Source of the DNA: Verrucomicrobiia bacterium
GTDB taxonomy: Bacteria > Verrucomicrobiota > Verrucomicrobiia > Limisphaerales > UBA11358
Direction: 5' to 3'
NCBI GenBank assembly: GCA_025451535.1
Contig: JANWKE010000017.1
Location: 1 to 51,653, forward strand
Length of the DNA stretch: 51,653 nt
Positions within the stretch are counted from its first letter, which is position 1; every line of letters starts with the position of its first letter. A program made the position numbers and the translations under genes. The notes beneath the pieces were generated by a model. That model was not told the DNA's origin. It saw only the letters and a list, made by a program, of their open reading frames with translations, and made no database searches. Shown here in pieces: positions 9,000 to 17,830 of this stretch.

Positions 9000-10091
9000 A
9001 TGAACTTTGATATTGGCCTTCACCCACACCGTCGATTTAACCCTCTGCTTGACCAGTGGGTATTAGTCTCGCCGCATCGTGTGGAACGACCATGGCAGGG
9101 ACAGGTGGAAAAGGCGGCTCCGGATCAACGTCCGGCTTACGACCCGAACTGTTATCTTTGTCCGGGTAACCGGCGGGCCGGGGGAGAATTCAATCCGCCA
9201 TACGTCTCCACCTATGTGTTTAACAATGACTTTGCTGCATTGTTACCTGACACGCCCGCAATCACGAATACCGCCGACGGGTTTTTTCGTGTGGATCCGG
9301 TGGAGGGCGAATGCCGTGTCATCTGTTTTTCGCCACGTCACGACCTGACGCTGGCGCAGATGTCCGTGTTCGACATCCGCAAGGTGGTTGAGACCTGGGT
9401 CGCCCAGTTAATGGAATTGGGAGTCCGATACCGCTGGGTGCAAATTTTCGAGAACAAGGGCGCAGTCATGGGTTGTTCCAATCCCCATCCACACGGCCAG
9501 GTCTGGGCAGGGAATTTTCTACCGAAGGAGATCGCTGTTGAAGATCAGAACCAAAAGCTCTATTGGCACAGAAATGCTTCGCCGTTGTTGTTGGATTATG
9601 CCCTGATGGAATTGACTACAGCACAACGCGTTGTTGTTCAAAACGAGCATTGGTTGGCGGTGGTTCCGTTCTGGGCGGTCTGGCCGTTTGAGATATTACT
9701 GCTGCCGCGGCGCCACGTCCTTCGCTTGTGCGATTTATCGGAAAGCGAGAAGACTGCATTGTCGGAAGTTTTGCGTGCGCTGCTGATCCGCTACGATAAT
9801 CTGTTTGAGACCTCGTTTCCTTATTCGATGGGCTGGCATAGTGCGCCAAACGAACCGGATGATTATTCCCACTGGCAATTGCACGCGCACTTTTATCCGC
9901 CTTTGCTCAGGTCGGCCTCAGTCAGAAAATTCATGGTCGGTTACGAAATGCTGGCCGAGGCCCAACGTGATTTGACGGCTGAACAAGCGGCCCAACGGCT
10001 GCGAGAGGTATCACCGTCACATTTTTTGGAGAGGACCACTTTACATGATCAAACTCCGAAATGCTCGTCATCGGTTTTACCACATGTCTGA
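9000..10091 (+). CDS. galT: Galactose-1-phosphate uridylyltransferase
   Basis: Exchanges UMP between UDP-glucose and galactose-1-phosphate. The 363 residues align well, from memory, with E. coli Gal[10 protein letters not shown] at the start, zinc-site Cys pair CYLC, and the active-site [10 protein letters not shown] with nucleophile H165 (E. coli H166). The end is [24 protein letters not shown] followed by a ~20-residue tail beyond the usual terminus. The ATG at 9000 is chosen because homologous residues start there; an in-frame start at 8937 would add 21 unrelated residues. It lies 166 bp after galK and 66 bp before the GH95 gene, in one direction, so one transcript is plausible. No UDP-glucose 4-epimerase gene is nearby. 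Confidence 0.97.
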   Translation: MNFDIGLHPHRRFNPLLDQWVLVSPHRVERPWQGQVEKAAPDQRPAYDPNCYLCPGNRRAGGEFNPPYVSTYVFNNDFAALLPDTPAITNTADGFFRVDPVEGECRVICFSPRHDLTLAQMSVFDIRKVVETWVAQLMELGVRYRWVQIFENKGAVMGCSNPHPHGQVWAGNFLPKEIAVEDQNQKLYWHRNASPLLLDYALMELTTAQRVVVQNEHWLAVVPFWAVWPFEILLLPRRHVLRLCDLSESEKTALSEVLRALLIRYDNLFETSFPYSMGWHSAPNEPDDYSHWQLHAHFYPPLLRSASVRKFMVGYEMLAEAQRDLTAEQAAQRLREVSPSHFLERTTLHDQTPKCSSSVLPHV

Positions 10092-10157
10092 CTGTTACAT
10101 TTCATTCACCAAAGAATTACGCACGACGCCAGAAACAAAATCTGCCATTTTTCAATC

Positions 10158-12566
10158 ATGAAATTGCCTTTCTCCGCTTCCTTGGGACCCCTGGTCATTG
10201 TTGGTGCCTGGCTATTGAGCTTGCCGTTGCAGGCGGCAGTCGACCAGTCGTTGCCTTCCGAAACCACGATCTGGTTCGATGCCCCGGCCACAAATTTCAC
10301 GAAATCGACACCGTTGGGCAATGGCCGGCTGGGCGCGATGATGTTCGGCGGTGTGAATGATGAGCGGATCGTGTTGAATGAGAGTTCCGTTTGGTCGGGT
10401 TCGCGTCAGGATGCCGACCGCCCGGATGCCTGCAAATACTTGCCTGAAATCCGCCAGTTGTTGTTGGAAGGGAAAAATGTTGAAGCTGAGGCGCTGGTCA
10501 ACACGCACTTCACCTGTAGTGGTCCGGGTTCCGGTGGCGCGCAGTATGGCTGTTACCAGGTGCTCGGCAATTTGCACCTGACCTTTTTATCGGATACCAA
10601 TGGACCGGTTGAAAATTACCGCCGTGTCCTGGACCTGAATGATGCGGTGACACACATGGAATACCAGCATGGCGGCGTCACCTTCCAGCGGGAAATGTTT
10701 GTGAGCGCACCGGATGGGGTGATGGTATTGCGCCTGAGCGCGGATCGACCGGGACAGATTTCCTTTGGGGCAACCCTCGACCGGCCCGAGCGGTTCCAAA
10801 CTGTCGCCGATGGGAAAAATGAATTGCTGATGACCGGTCAGCTTGACAACGGCACGAATGGCAAAGGCGTGAAGTATGCGGCACTCTTTCGCATCTTGAA
10901 TCAGGGTGGGCAAGTTTCTGCCCAGGGAAACGCATTGCAGGTCAGCAAAGCGAACGAAGTCGTGGTGTTGATCACGGCGGCGACGGATTACCAGGGGTTT
11001 GCCGGTCGCCAGACCAAAAACGCGTTGGCCGCTTCGCTTAGAGACATGAACCAGGCGTCCAGGAAGTCGTACCAGTCATTGCGCGAGGCGCACGTCGCCG
11101 ATTACCAAAAATACTTTGACCGCGTTTCATTTCATCTTGAACCAGCCAACGCGGATGAAGCCAGCCTGCCGACACCGAAACGAATTGAATGGTCCAAAAT
11201 CAACGGCGGCGACCCGGGTCTGGCAGCGTTGTATTTCAATTTTGGCCGTTACCTCCTGATTTCTTCGTCGCGACCAGGCGGCTTGCCCCCAAATCTTCAG
11301 GGCATTTGGGCCGAGGAAATTCACACGCCGTGGAATGGCGACTGGCATTTGGACGTGAACGTGGAAATGAATTACTGGCCGGCGGAAGTCTGCAACCTTT
11401 CGGACCTCACCCAACCTCTCTTTGCGCTGATTGCCTCCCTGCAAAAGCCCGGTGAACAAACCGCGCATGATTACTACAACGCGCGCGGTTGGGTGGCGCA
11501 CGTCATTACGAACCCGTGGGGTTTTACTTCACCGGGGGAATCCGCTTCCTGGGGTGCAAGTAGCAGTGGTTCGGGTTGGCTGTGCCAGCATTTGTGGGAT
11601 CACTGGCTGTTCACGCATGACAAAAAGTTCCTGCGCTGGGCTTATCCCATCATGAAAGGTTCAGCGCAGTTTTATTCCGACATGTTGATTGAGGAGCCGA
11701 CGCATCACTGGCTTGTGATTGCACCGGCCAACTCGCCGGAAAATCATTTTGAATTGCCCAACGGCCAGCAAGCGGCAATTTCCCTTGGATCAACCTTTCA
11801 ATCGGAGATCACGCGGTACCTCTTTACCGCGTGCATTGACTCATCACAAATTCTTGGCATCGACAAAGTTTTCCAAAATAAACTGATTGCGGAACGTGCG
11901 CGGCTTACGCCCATCCAGATCGGACCGGACGGGCGGGTCATGGAATGGCTGGAACCATACAAGGAACCGGAACCGCATCATCGACACGTGTCGCATCTTT
12001 GGGGATTGTATCCGGGCGACGAGATTTCGCCATATACCACGCCGAAACTGGCGCGGGCCGCCCGCAAAACCCTGGAAGTTCGGGGTGATGACGGTGTGGG
12101 CTGGTCGCTGGCTTTCAAGGCTGCATTGTGGGCGCGGCTGGACGACGGTAACCACGCCTGGGCGCTCGTGCAGAAGGCGCTCGATCCGGCCTATAGTATG
12201 GGCATCCGTTACGATGGCGGCGGCGGGGTTTATCCGAATTTGTTCGACGCCTGTCCACCGTTTCAAGTCGATGGCAATTTCGGAACGACGGCCGCGATCG
12301 CCGAGATGTTGTTGCAGAGCCAGGATGGCGTCATTCACCTGTTGCCCGCATTGCCGGATGCGTGGAAAGCGGGAGAAGTAACAGGTCTGTGCGCCCGCGG
12401 AGATTTTGCGGTGGGTTTGGTTTGGCATGACGGCCGGTTAATTTCGGCAACCATCCGGTCGAATGCCGGCAATCCTTGCTCGATCACCTATCATGGCCGG
12501 ACCATTGTTCTTACAATTAAGAAAGGGGATTCGGTTACTCTCGACGGCCGGTTGAATCTTAATTGA
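10158..12566 (+). CDS. GH95 alpha-L-fucosidase or alpha-L-galactosidase, exported
   Basis: An 802-residue exported enzyme (signal peptide about 1-26) with the GH95 architecture: N-terminal beta domain (PLGNGRLGAMMFGG, LNESSVWSG), (alpha/alpha)6 barrel and C-terminal beta domain. GH95 enzymes invert alpha-L-fucosides (classically 1,2-linked) or alpha-L-galactosides. Landmarks are PPNLQGIWAEE, WHLDVNVEMNYWPAE (395-409), the acid Glu in ANSPEN (E528) and the Asp in FQVDGNFG (D705). His397 occupies the position that favours fucosidase in the family; Asp399 stands where the classical fucosidase has its first catalytic Asn, while N401 is kept. It follows galT by 66 bp. The released fucose could enter the minus-strand fucose operon at 24535-34853. 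Confidence 0.92.
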   Translation: MKLPFSASLGPLVIVGAWLLSLPLQAAVDQSLPSETTIWFDAPATNFTKSTPLGNGRLGAMMFGGVNDERIVLNESSVWSGSRQDADRPDACKYLPEIRQLLLEGKNVEAEALVNTHFTCSGPGSGGAQYGCYQVLGNLHLTFLSDTNGPVENYRRVLDLNDAVTHMEYQHGGVTFQREMFVSAPDGVMVLRLSADRPGQISFGATLDRPERFQTVADGKNELLMTGQLDNGTNGKGVKYAALFRILNQGGQVSAQGNALQVSKANEVVVLITAATDYQGFAGRQTKNALAASLRDMNQASRKSYQSLREAHVADYQKYFDRVSFHLEPANADEASLPTPKRIEWSKINGGDPGLAALYFNFGRYLLISSSRPGGLPPNLQGIWAEEIHTPWNGDWHLDVNVEMNYWPAEVCNLSDLTQPLFALIASLQKPGEQTAHDYYNARGWVAHVITNPWGFTSPGESASWGASSSGSGWLCQHLWDHWLFTHDKKFLRWAYPIMKGSAQFYSDMLIEEPTHHWLVIAPANSPENHFELPNGQQAAISLGSTFQSEITRYLFTACIDSSQILGIDKVFQNKLIAERARLTPIQIGPDGRVMEWLEPYKEPEPHHRHVSHLWGLYPGDEISPYTTPKLARAARKTLEVRGDDGVGWSLAFKAALWARLDDGNHAWALVQKALDPAYSMGIRYDGGGGVYPNLFDACPPFQVDGNFGTTAAIAEMLLQSQDGVIHLLPALPDAWKAGEVTGLCARGDFAVGLVWHDGRLISATIRSNAGNPCSITYHGRTIVLTIKKGDSVTLDGRLNLN

Positions 12567-12856
12567 GAATCCTTACGGAGTAGAACCGTGCACCTGCTGT
12601 CGGGGGGACCGGCCCATTTTCACCTGTTCTCGCCCATGTTCAATATTCTTCGCCGAAGAGAAGTGCAAGACGATGCCTGCTTTATGAGATAATCTGTGGT
12701 TATAAATCACCAGGAAGCATGTGAAAACTAAGCGGTTGAGTGCTCACGGCGCGAACGCGAACAAATTGCTGAAGGTGGGAGTCACTGTAATAGCAGTGGC
12801 CTGGTCAGCGGTAAAATAAAAAACAACAAAGTAATCATAACAACCCAAGTCTAACT
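12567..12856 (+). promoter_or_regulatory. 290-bp upstream region of PEP-CTERM gene
   Basis: This non-coding gap separates the GH95 gene from the PEP-CTERM gene. It holds one copy of the repeated 20-bp motif (12638-12657) and downstream AT-rich sequence including GAGATAATCT, which could contain a -10 element. The last 60 bases are A/T-rich up to the ATG. No terminator hairpin with a T-run was found after the GH95 stop. Confidence 0.4.
12638..12657 (+). promoter_or_regulatory. Repeated 20-bp motif, copy A
   Basis: GTTCAATATTCTTCGCCGAA, oriented toward the PEP-CTERM gene about 200 bp downstream. Nineteen of twenty bases match copy B (13709-13728) and nineteen match copy C (34961-34980, minus strand). 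With the bases just downstream it contains the dyad TCTTC-GCC-GAAGA. This is a candidate operator for the AraC-type regulator at 34985; the assignment is inference. Confidence 0.55.
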
Positions 12857-13600
12857 ATGAAAACTATTATCCTCTGTGCCTTCGTGGCCGGTGCGTTTGC
12901 TCTGGTCGCCAGTGCACAAAATCCAAACATAACATGGGGGACTCCCACTACCATCTCTGGAACCTCCGACGTAAGTACTACAGGAACCTTTGTAGGTTCG
13001 TGGGGACCCGGTGATGACTGGGGCGGCACTCTCCGATCAGACTACTATCCGGTCAACGGCGTAACTTTTGCAGCATACGGAAGTGGCCCTTTCGGCTCCT
13101 GGGTAAGCACTTCCGGGCTCGATGATCGCTACGGTAGCTATGCCAATCCGAACACTGCGGATGCCAACTACAATTACGTCCTGCAAACTGCGATTTATAG
13201 TTACGGGGAACCTATTTCACTTACCTGGGGCGGCATGACACCGGGGGACACGTATCAGCTTGAATTCTGGGTAAATGACGGGCGCAACAGCGTGACCGCT
13301 GAACGAAGTGAAACTCTCACCGGTGGCGCCAACGCTTCAGCCGCTTTGGCTTTCGGAACCGGTCCCAACGGCACCGGACCCGGACAGTTTATCCTCGGCA
13401 CATTTGTGGCGGATAACACCGGACAGGAGACAATTACTTTAAACCCATCTGGCGGCGCTGACATTGGTGCGTCGGCACAGGTCAACCTGCTGCAACTTCG
13501 CGATATTACGTCAGTTCCGGAGCCATCTACGATTGGGCTTTTTGCTGCTGGCATGGTCATGTTGCTCGGTGTCGTTCGCCGAAAAAATGTTTCAGCCTGA
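12857..13600 (+). CDS. PEP-CTERM surface protein
   Basis: A 247-residue secreted protein. Residues 1-20 are a signal peptide (MKTIILCAFVAGAFALVASA). The middle is Gly/Thr/Asn-rich beta sequence with no recognised enzyme motif. The end is a PEP-CTERM sorting signal: VPEPST, a hydrophobic segment, then RRK. In characterised systems such tails are cut by exosortase, which places the protein on the surface or in the extracellular matrix; no exosortase gene lies in the window. A terminator follows at 13630-13662, so it is probably transcribed alone. A copy of the 20-bp motif lies upstream. The function of the mature part is unknown. Confidence 0.88.
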   Translation: MKTIILCAFVAGAFALVASAQNPNITWGTPTTISGTSDVSTTGTFVGSWGPGDDWGGTLRSDYYPVNGVTFAAYGSGPFGSWVSTSGLDDRYGSYANPNTADANYNYVLQTAIYSYGEPISLTWGGMTPGDTYQLEFWVNDGRNSVTAERSETLTGGANASAALAFGTGPNGTGPGQFILGTFVADNTGQETITLNPSGGADIGASAQVNLLQLRDITSVPEPSTIGLFAAGMVMLLGVVRRKNVSA

Positions 13601-13629
13601 GCATGACCGCGAGTTTGTTTGTGGATGAC

Positions 13630-13662
13630 AGCGGTGTGAGTTTAACAACCACACCGCTTTTT
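13630..13662 (+). terminator. Rho-independent terminator after PEP-CTERM gene
   Basis: AGCGGTGTG (13630-13638) pairs perfectly with CACACCGCT (13650-13658) around an 11-nt loop and runs into TTTTT (13658-13662). It lies 30 bp after the PEP-CTERM stop. Confidence 0.85.
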
Positions 13663-13708
13663 ATCTGGCGACGATGGACGTGGATTGAAATCGGCGGTCT
13701 AAATACGT

Positions 13709-13728
13709 GTTCAATATTCTTCACCGAA
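13709..13728 (+). promoter_or_regulatory. Repeated 20-bp motif, copy B
   Basis: GTTCAATATTCTTCACCGAA, 72 bp before the pseudopilin start and oriented toward it. It differs from copy A by one base; agreement continues a few bases past the 20-mer (GAAGAxAA). It lies after the terminator at 13630-13662, so it belongs to the pseudopilin promoter region. Confidence 0.55.
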
Positions 13729-13800
13729 GAAAATTAGAAGACCAGTGGTCCTTCATAGCGTAATTTAATGTCCATATTCACCGAAAAGTGACGAAAAGCT

Positions 13801-14691
13801 ATGATCGTAACGATGAACAGGTCGTCCGTTCGCAAAAGCGCCGCCGGTGCTTTTACATTGATTGAGTTACTTGTCGTTATTGCGATTATCGCCATCCTGG
13901 CGGCGATGTTGTTGCCAGCCCTGGCCATGGCCAAATTAAAGGCAATGACCGCTACCTGTCTGAGCAATCAGAGACAACTCAGTTTGGCCTGGGAAATGTA
14001 CGCCGATGATAATCACGGCAACATCATCAATTTTGACACTCCGGTAAATCCGACGCCCGGCGAAACCATCCCCTGGCGATATTCGGTTCCCAAGCCGATG
14101 CCTAATACGATCGGTTTGTCGCCGCGGGACAAAGAGGTTGCCATCGTTCAGGCAGGTTACCAGCAAGGCGGGCTTTACCGCTACGCACCTAACGTGAATG
14201 TTCTGCACTGCCCTGCGGATGCACGTTACAAGAGTCCCTTCGTGGTTAACCCTACAGCGCCGCCCGGTTCTTTCGCCATCGGTAGTTACTCCGGCGCCGA
14301 CGGACTCAACGGCACGCCCTGGGGAGGGATTACCAACCTGACTCAGCAGGCGGGCATTCGGCATCCGAGTGCGCGCTATTTGTGGGTTGAAGAAAACGAT
14401 CCGCGAGGTGAAAACAGAGGCTCATGGACGATGGTTCCGGGAACCCCACCAGCTTTTTCAGATGCAGGCTTTATAGATTCCGTGGCTGACTGGCATGGTG
14501 GTACCAGTACTTTCAGTTGGGCTGACGGGCACGCTGAAAGCCACAAATGGCAGAACGGCGCCACCATAACCTACGCTTTGAACATGGATCCCAGCAAATA
14601 CTTCAATGCGTCACTTGTGCCTACCTTTTCTCAATGTCCGAACGATTTATACTTTTTGGCGAAGGGTTTTGCCTCGCAGCTGAACCCATAA
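13801..14691 (+). CDS. H-X9-DG pseudopilin (type II secretion-like)
   Basis: A 296-residue protein with a type IV prepilin N-terminus: basic leader, then [20 protein letters not shown] (about 19-38), the transmembrane helix that packs into a pilus or pseudopilus. The C-terminal part has the H-X9-DG signature (HGGTSTFSWADGH) and an HCPAD motif typical of the very expanded Planctomycetes/Verrucomicrobia pseudopilin family. The residue before the cleavage site is Ala (AGA|FTLIE) rather than the usual Gly. A second start, MNRSS, lies 4 codons in. It follows the motif-B promoter region and precedes the LamG/beta-repeat gene by 42 bp. Its role in secretion or surface assembly is inferred from family only. 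Confidence 0.88.
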   Translation: MIVTMNRSSVRKSAAGAFTLIELLVVIAIIAILAAMLLPALAMAKLKAMTATCLSNQRQLSLAWEMYADDNHGNIINFDTPVNPTPGETIPWRYSVPKPMPNTIGLSPRDKEVAIVQAGYQQGGLYRYAPNVNVLHCPADARYKSPFVVNPTAPPGSFAIGSYSGADGLNGTPWGGITNLTQQAGIRHPSARYLWVEENDPRGENRGSWTMVPGTPPAFSDAGFIDSVADWHGGTSTFSWADGHAESHKWQNGATITYALNMDPSKYFNASLVPTFSQCPNDLYFLAKGFASQLNP

Positions 14692-14733
14692 AAAGTTTTA
14701 CCTCAGCCCCATGATTCAACCTCCCGAAAAACC

Positions 14734-17715
14734 ATGAAAATGAAACAGATAACCGACTTTATTTGTGGCTGGCTTCCGGCTGTTGTCCTCTCGGCCTTGA
14801 TGATCACCGCTTCCGTTGCTCGCGCAGGCTACCACAGTACTGTGCTCAATGATCATCCTTTGGCATTTTATCCGATAAACTCAACCGTTGATCCTGCCGG
14901 GACCACCGCCACAGATTTGTCAGGCAATGGGAACAATGGAACCTACAATGGCACGGACCCCCAATTTAATACAGTTCCCGGCCCGTCGCCGTTTATCCCC
15001 GATGCGCTCATGTTTGATGGATTTACCTCTTTTGTGGACTTAAGCACCGGCACTAACACCTCAATCTTGAACTTTGGCGGCATCATTACCATGGAAGCCT
15101 GGGTGCAACCAGTCAGCCCAACGGTGGGATCATCTCCCCCCGCCGACATTCTCGGCAAAGGTTACGATGGCACCAATGAGATGACGTTGAGAGCGGATGG
15201 TGGGTATTATTTTGGAGGCACGTATAACAACAACACCGGAGGAGGGGGCGCCAGTGGTGGTCAGCAAACGACCAATTGGACTTACCTTGTTTCCACCTAT
15301 GACGGAACTAATTGGAGTCTATATGTGAATACCAGGTTGGTAGGGCAAGGTTCCGATGCAGTTGGAGCGATTAATTTTACCGCCCCCTGGGCGATTGGAG
15401 ATGGCACAACAGCGACCGCAGGAGGGAATTCAGGAGATGTGCGATTTTTTCAGGGCAATCTGACTGAAGTGGCCATATATACAAACGCTCTAACGCCGGC
15501 TCAAGTGTTGAACCACTTTTGTGTAGGAGAATTAGGCACTTCATCCAGCAACTCAATTCCGATTATCACAACTCAACCTCAACCACAATCGGCTTTTGTC
15601 GGTGGCACGGTGAGCTTTAGCGTTGCGGTTGCCAGTGCACTCCCGACTACCAACCTATGGTTCAAAAATGGCTTGGCGCTGACCGGTAAAACCAATTCAA
15701 CGTTGATCCTAACCAACGTGGGCGGCGCTGATGTCGCCAATTACAGCGTGGTTGTGGGCAATAATAATGGAACTACTAACAGCGTTTCCGCCAACTTTAC
15801 CCTGTTGGCGACCGGCAATTCATTAAAATGGAATTCTGGCGGCGCCAATGGTGTCTGGGACACGGGTACTTCAACCGATTGGCTTAACTTAAGCAACAGC
15901 GCCCAGACCGTGTTCAACACTAATGACCGGGTATTGTTTGATGATACCGTCGGAGTCTCGAACATTGTAACGATCAACGGCACGGTTTCGCCCAGCGTCA
16001 TCACCGTCAATTCCAGCACCAATAATTTCACTTTTGCCCAGGGGACATCGCCTCTGATCAGCGGCCCGGGCAGCCTGGTCAAGAACGGCTCGAGCCTGCT
16101 GACGATCTTCAGCCCGCAAGGTCTTACCGGGCCGGTCACAATTAGTGGCGGCTCCATTTATGCCGGCAACAACTGCTTCCAATCAGTTGCTTCCATCACG
16201 ATCACCAACAATTCCACTTTGGATTTGGCTGGCGGCACCTTCAGTGGCAATAAACCGATCACGGTTTCCGGTTCCGGTGTGAGCGGTGAAGGTGCGATTT
16301 TCAACAGCTATGACGATTTTCCCCAGGAATCCATGAACATCACGTTGGCTGGTGATACGGTCCTGGGCAGCTTTGACCGTTGGGACCTGGCCGCTGGCTC
16401 GCAAATCAGCGGCCCGCACAACCTGACCATTGACTGGTCAGCTGACACCAACAATCCCTATGGCGAATGGACGGCGGTGGCTATCGGAGCAAATGTGGCA
16501 GGCATCACCCTGACCAACGGAAGCAAGCTTGGTTCGCATAACATGGACTCGGCTTTCCAAAATCCCGCCACGGTCATTACCGTCCAAACCAACTGCCAGT
16601 TGATTTTCTGGAATGGCGGATGGAATGGGACCATTCACCTTCTTGGCGGTGGTCAGGCGTTTCAATTTGGGGCGCCTGGTGTATTCAACGGCAACACTGT
16701 GATTATGGAAAATGGTGCGGTGTGGAATACCTACGGCGGTTCGGGTGCTCAATCCATCAACGTTCCCATCACCTTGAATGGTGTTGCTCGCTTTGTGTTG
16801 GGTGATCAGGACAGGATGTACACCAACGTGATCAGTGGCGCGGGCGGTTTTGTGGAGGACGTTTACAACCACGCGATGATACTCTCGGCAGCCAATACTT
16901 ACACCGGCCCGACCGTCATCGGCAGCGACGGTAACACTCCTGAGGTGAATCTGACCGGTAACGGTTCCATTTCGCACAGCTCGCTGATCTTCTTCGGTGG
17001 CAGCAATCCCACCGTGGCGCATATGGATGTGACCGGCCGGCCGGACCAGACCTTGACGCTCGCCAGCGGCCAGACTCTTGGCGGTGTTGGAGGTGTCAAC
17101 GGAAGCATTGCGGTTTCCGGTGGCGCAACTTTGTCACCGTCTGGGACCACGGCGGCGCTTGGGGTCAACTGGGGTGGCACCAATGCAGTTGGCGCGATTG
17201 CCGCGTCTGCCAATATTACGTTGAATGGCACGACGGTCATCAAATTGGACGGTTCGGGAACAAATGACATGGTTCAGGCTGCTGCCAACATCAATTACGG
17301 AGGCACACTAAGTCTTGTCAACATCGGCTCACCGCTGGCGGCTGGAAACAGCTTCCACATCTTCAGTGCGGCGGGCTTTTCCGGATCGTTTGGGAGTATC
17401 ACGCCGGCCACGCCCGGGGCGGGTCTGGCTTGGAATACAAACCAACTCGGCAACGGGATCGTGAATGTGGTGACCGCACCGTCGCAACCGCTGATCAGCA
17501 GCACGAAAGTCTCGGGTGGAAACCTGGTTTTCAGCGGCACCGGCGGCGCCTCCCTTGGCACTTACTATGTGCTGACCTCGACGAACGTGGCGACGCCGTT
17601 GGCCAACTGGACGCCACTCTCGACCAACGCATTTGATAGTAGCGGGAATTTCAGTGTGACCAACACCATCAACCCCGGCAACCCGCGCCAATTCTATTTG
17701 CTCAAAACGCCGTAG
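14734..17715 (+). CDS. Secreted LamG / Ig-like / beta-strand-repeat protein
   Basis: A 993-residue exported protein. Residues 1-32 are a signal peptide. About 35-270 is a LamG/concanavalin-like lectin domain (AFYPINSTVD, LDLSGNGNNGTYNG-type motif, ITMEAWVQP, GNLTEVAIYTNALTPAQV). About 278-365 is an Ig-like domain (TTQPQPQSAFVGGTVSFSVAV ... ANYSVVVGNN). From 364 on is a ~540-residue array of autotransporter-associated beta-strand repeats (SLVKNGSSLLTI, NTYTGPTVI, QTLTLASGQTLGGVGG), and the last ~80 residues form a beta domain ending QFYLLKTP. No autotransporter barrel follows. From about residue 364 it is closely related to the tail of the next gene. A carbohydrate-binding or matrix role is likely but not shown. 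Confidence 0.85.
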   Translation: MKMKQITDFICGWLPAVVLSALMITASVARAGYHSTVLNDHPLAFYPINSTVDPAGTTATDLSGNGNNGTYNGTDPQFNTVPGPSPFIPDALMFDGFTSFVDLSTGTNTSILNFGGIITMEAWVQPVSPTVGSSPPADILGKGYDGTNEMTLRADGGYYFGGTYNNNTGGGGASGGQQTTNWTYLVSTYDGTNWSLYVNTRLVGQGSDAVGAINFTAPWAIGDGTTATAGGNSGDVRFFQGNLTEVAIYTNALTPAQVLNHFCVGELGTSSSNSIPIITTQPQPQSAFVGGTVSFSVAVASALPTTNLWFKNGLALTGKTNSTLILTNVGGADVANYSVVVGNNNGTTNSVSANFTLLATGNSLKWNSGGANGVWDTGTSTDWLNLSNSAQTVFNTNDRVLFDDTVGVSNIVTINGTVSPSVITVNSSTNNFTFAQGTSPLISGPGSLVKNGSSLLTIFSPQGLTGPVTISGGSIYAGNNCFQSVASITITNNSTLDLAGGTFSGNKPITVSGSGVSGEGAIFNSYDDFPQESMNITLAGDTVLGSFDRWDLAAGSQISGPHNLTIDWSADTNNPYGEWTAVAIGANVAGITLTNGSKLGSHNMDSAFQNPATVITVQTNCQLIFWNGGWNGTIHLLGGGQAFQFGAPGVFNGNTVIMENGAVWNTYGGSGAQSINVPITLNGVARFVLGDQDRMYTNVISGAGGFVEDVYNHAMILSAANTYTGPTVIGSDGNTPEVNLTGNGSISHSSLIFFGGSNPTVAHMDVTGRPDQTLTLASGQTLGGVGGVNGSIAVSGGATLSPSGTTAALGVNWGGTNAVGAIAASANITLNGTTVIKLDGSGTNDMVQAAANINYGGTLSLVNIGSPLAAGNSFHIFSAAGFSGSFGSITPATPGAGLAWNTNQLGNGIVNVVTAPSQPLISSTKVSGGNLVFSGTGGASLGTYYVLTSTNVATPLANWTPLSTNAFDSSGNFSVTNTINPGNPRQFYLLKTP
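15823..17712 (+). repeat. Beta-repeat tail module, copy 1
   Basis: This coding segment (630 residues) and 19862-21727 (622 residues) encode collinear, closely similar proteins, from LKWNSGGANG / LRWSANANNG to QFYLLKTP / CFYLLKR. It is a duplicated module attached to two different N-terminal parts in neighbouring genes. Confidence 0.8.
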
Positions 17716-17751
17716 ACAGATAGTAATAACCTTGTTGTGAAATTCACGACC

Positions 17752-17780
17752 ACCGCCGGATCAGAAAATGATCCGGCGGT
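17752..17780 (+). terminator. Strong hairpin, probable terminator
   Basis: ACCGCCGGATCA (17752-17763) pairs perfectly over 12 bp with TGATCCGGCGGT (17769-17780) around the loop GAAAA. The following TGGTTGTTG is only moderately U-rich, so termination may be partial. It lies 37 bp after the stop of the LamG protein and 50 bp before the next ATG. Confidence 0.6.
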
Positions 17781-17830
17781 TGGTTGTTGAGGATTGAAGG
17801 TCATCAAACCCCAGCACTCATCTGCCGTAC

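Noticed and set aside
9000-10091. galT as a recent transfer from Gammaproteobacteria because of its strong resemblance to E. coli GalT
   Set aside because: Class I GalT is highly conserved in distant organisms, and base composition here looks like the neighbours; a tree would be required.
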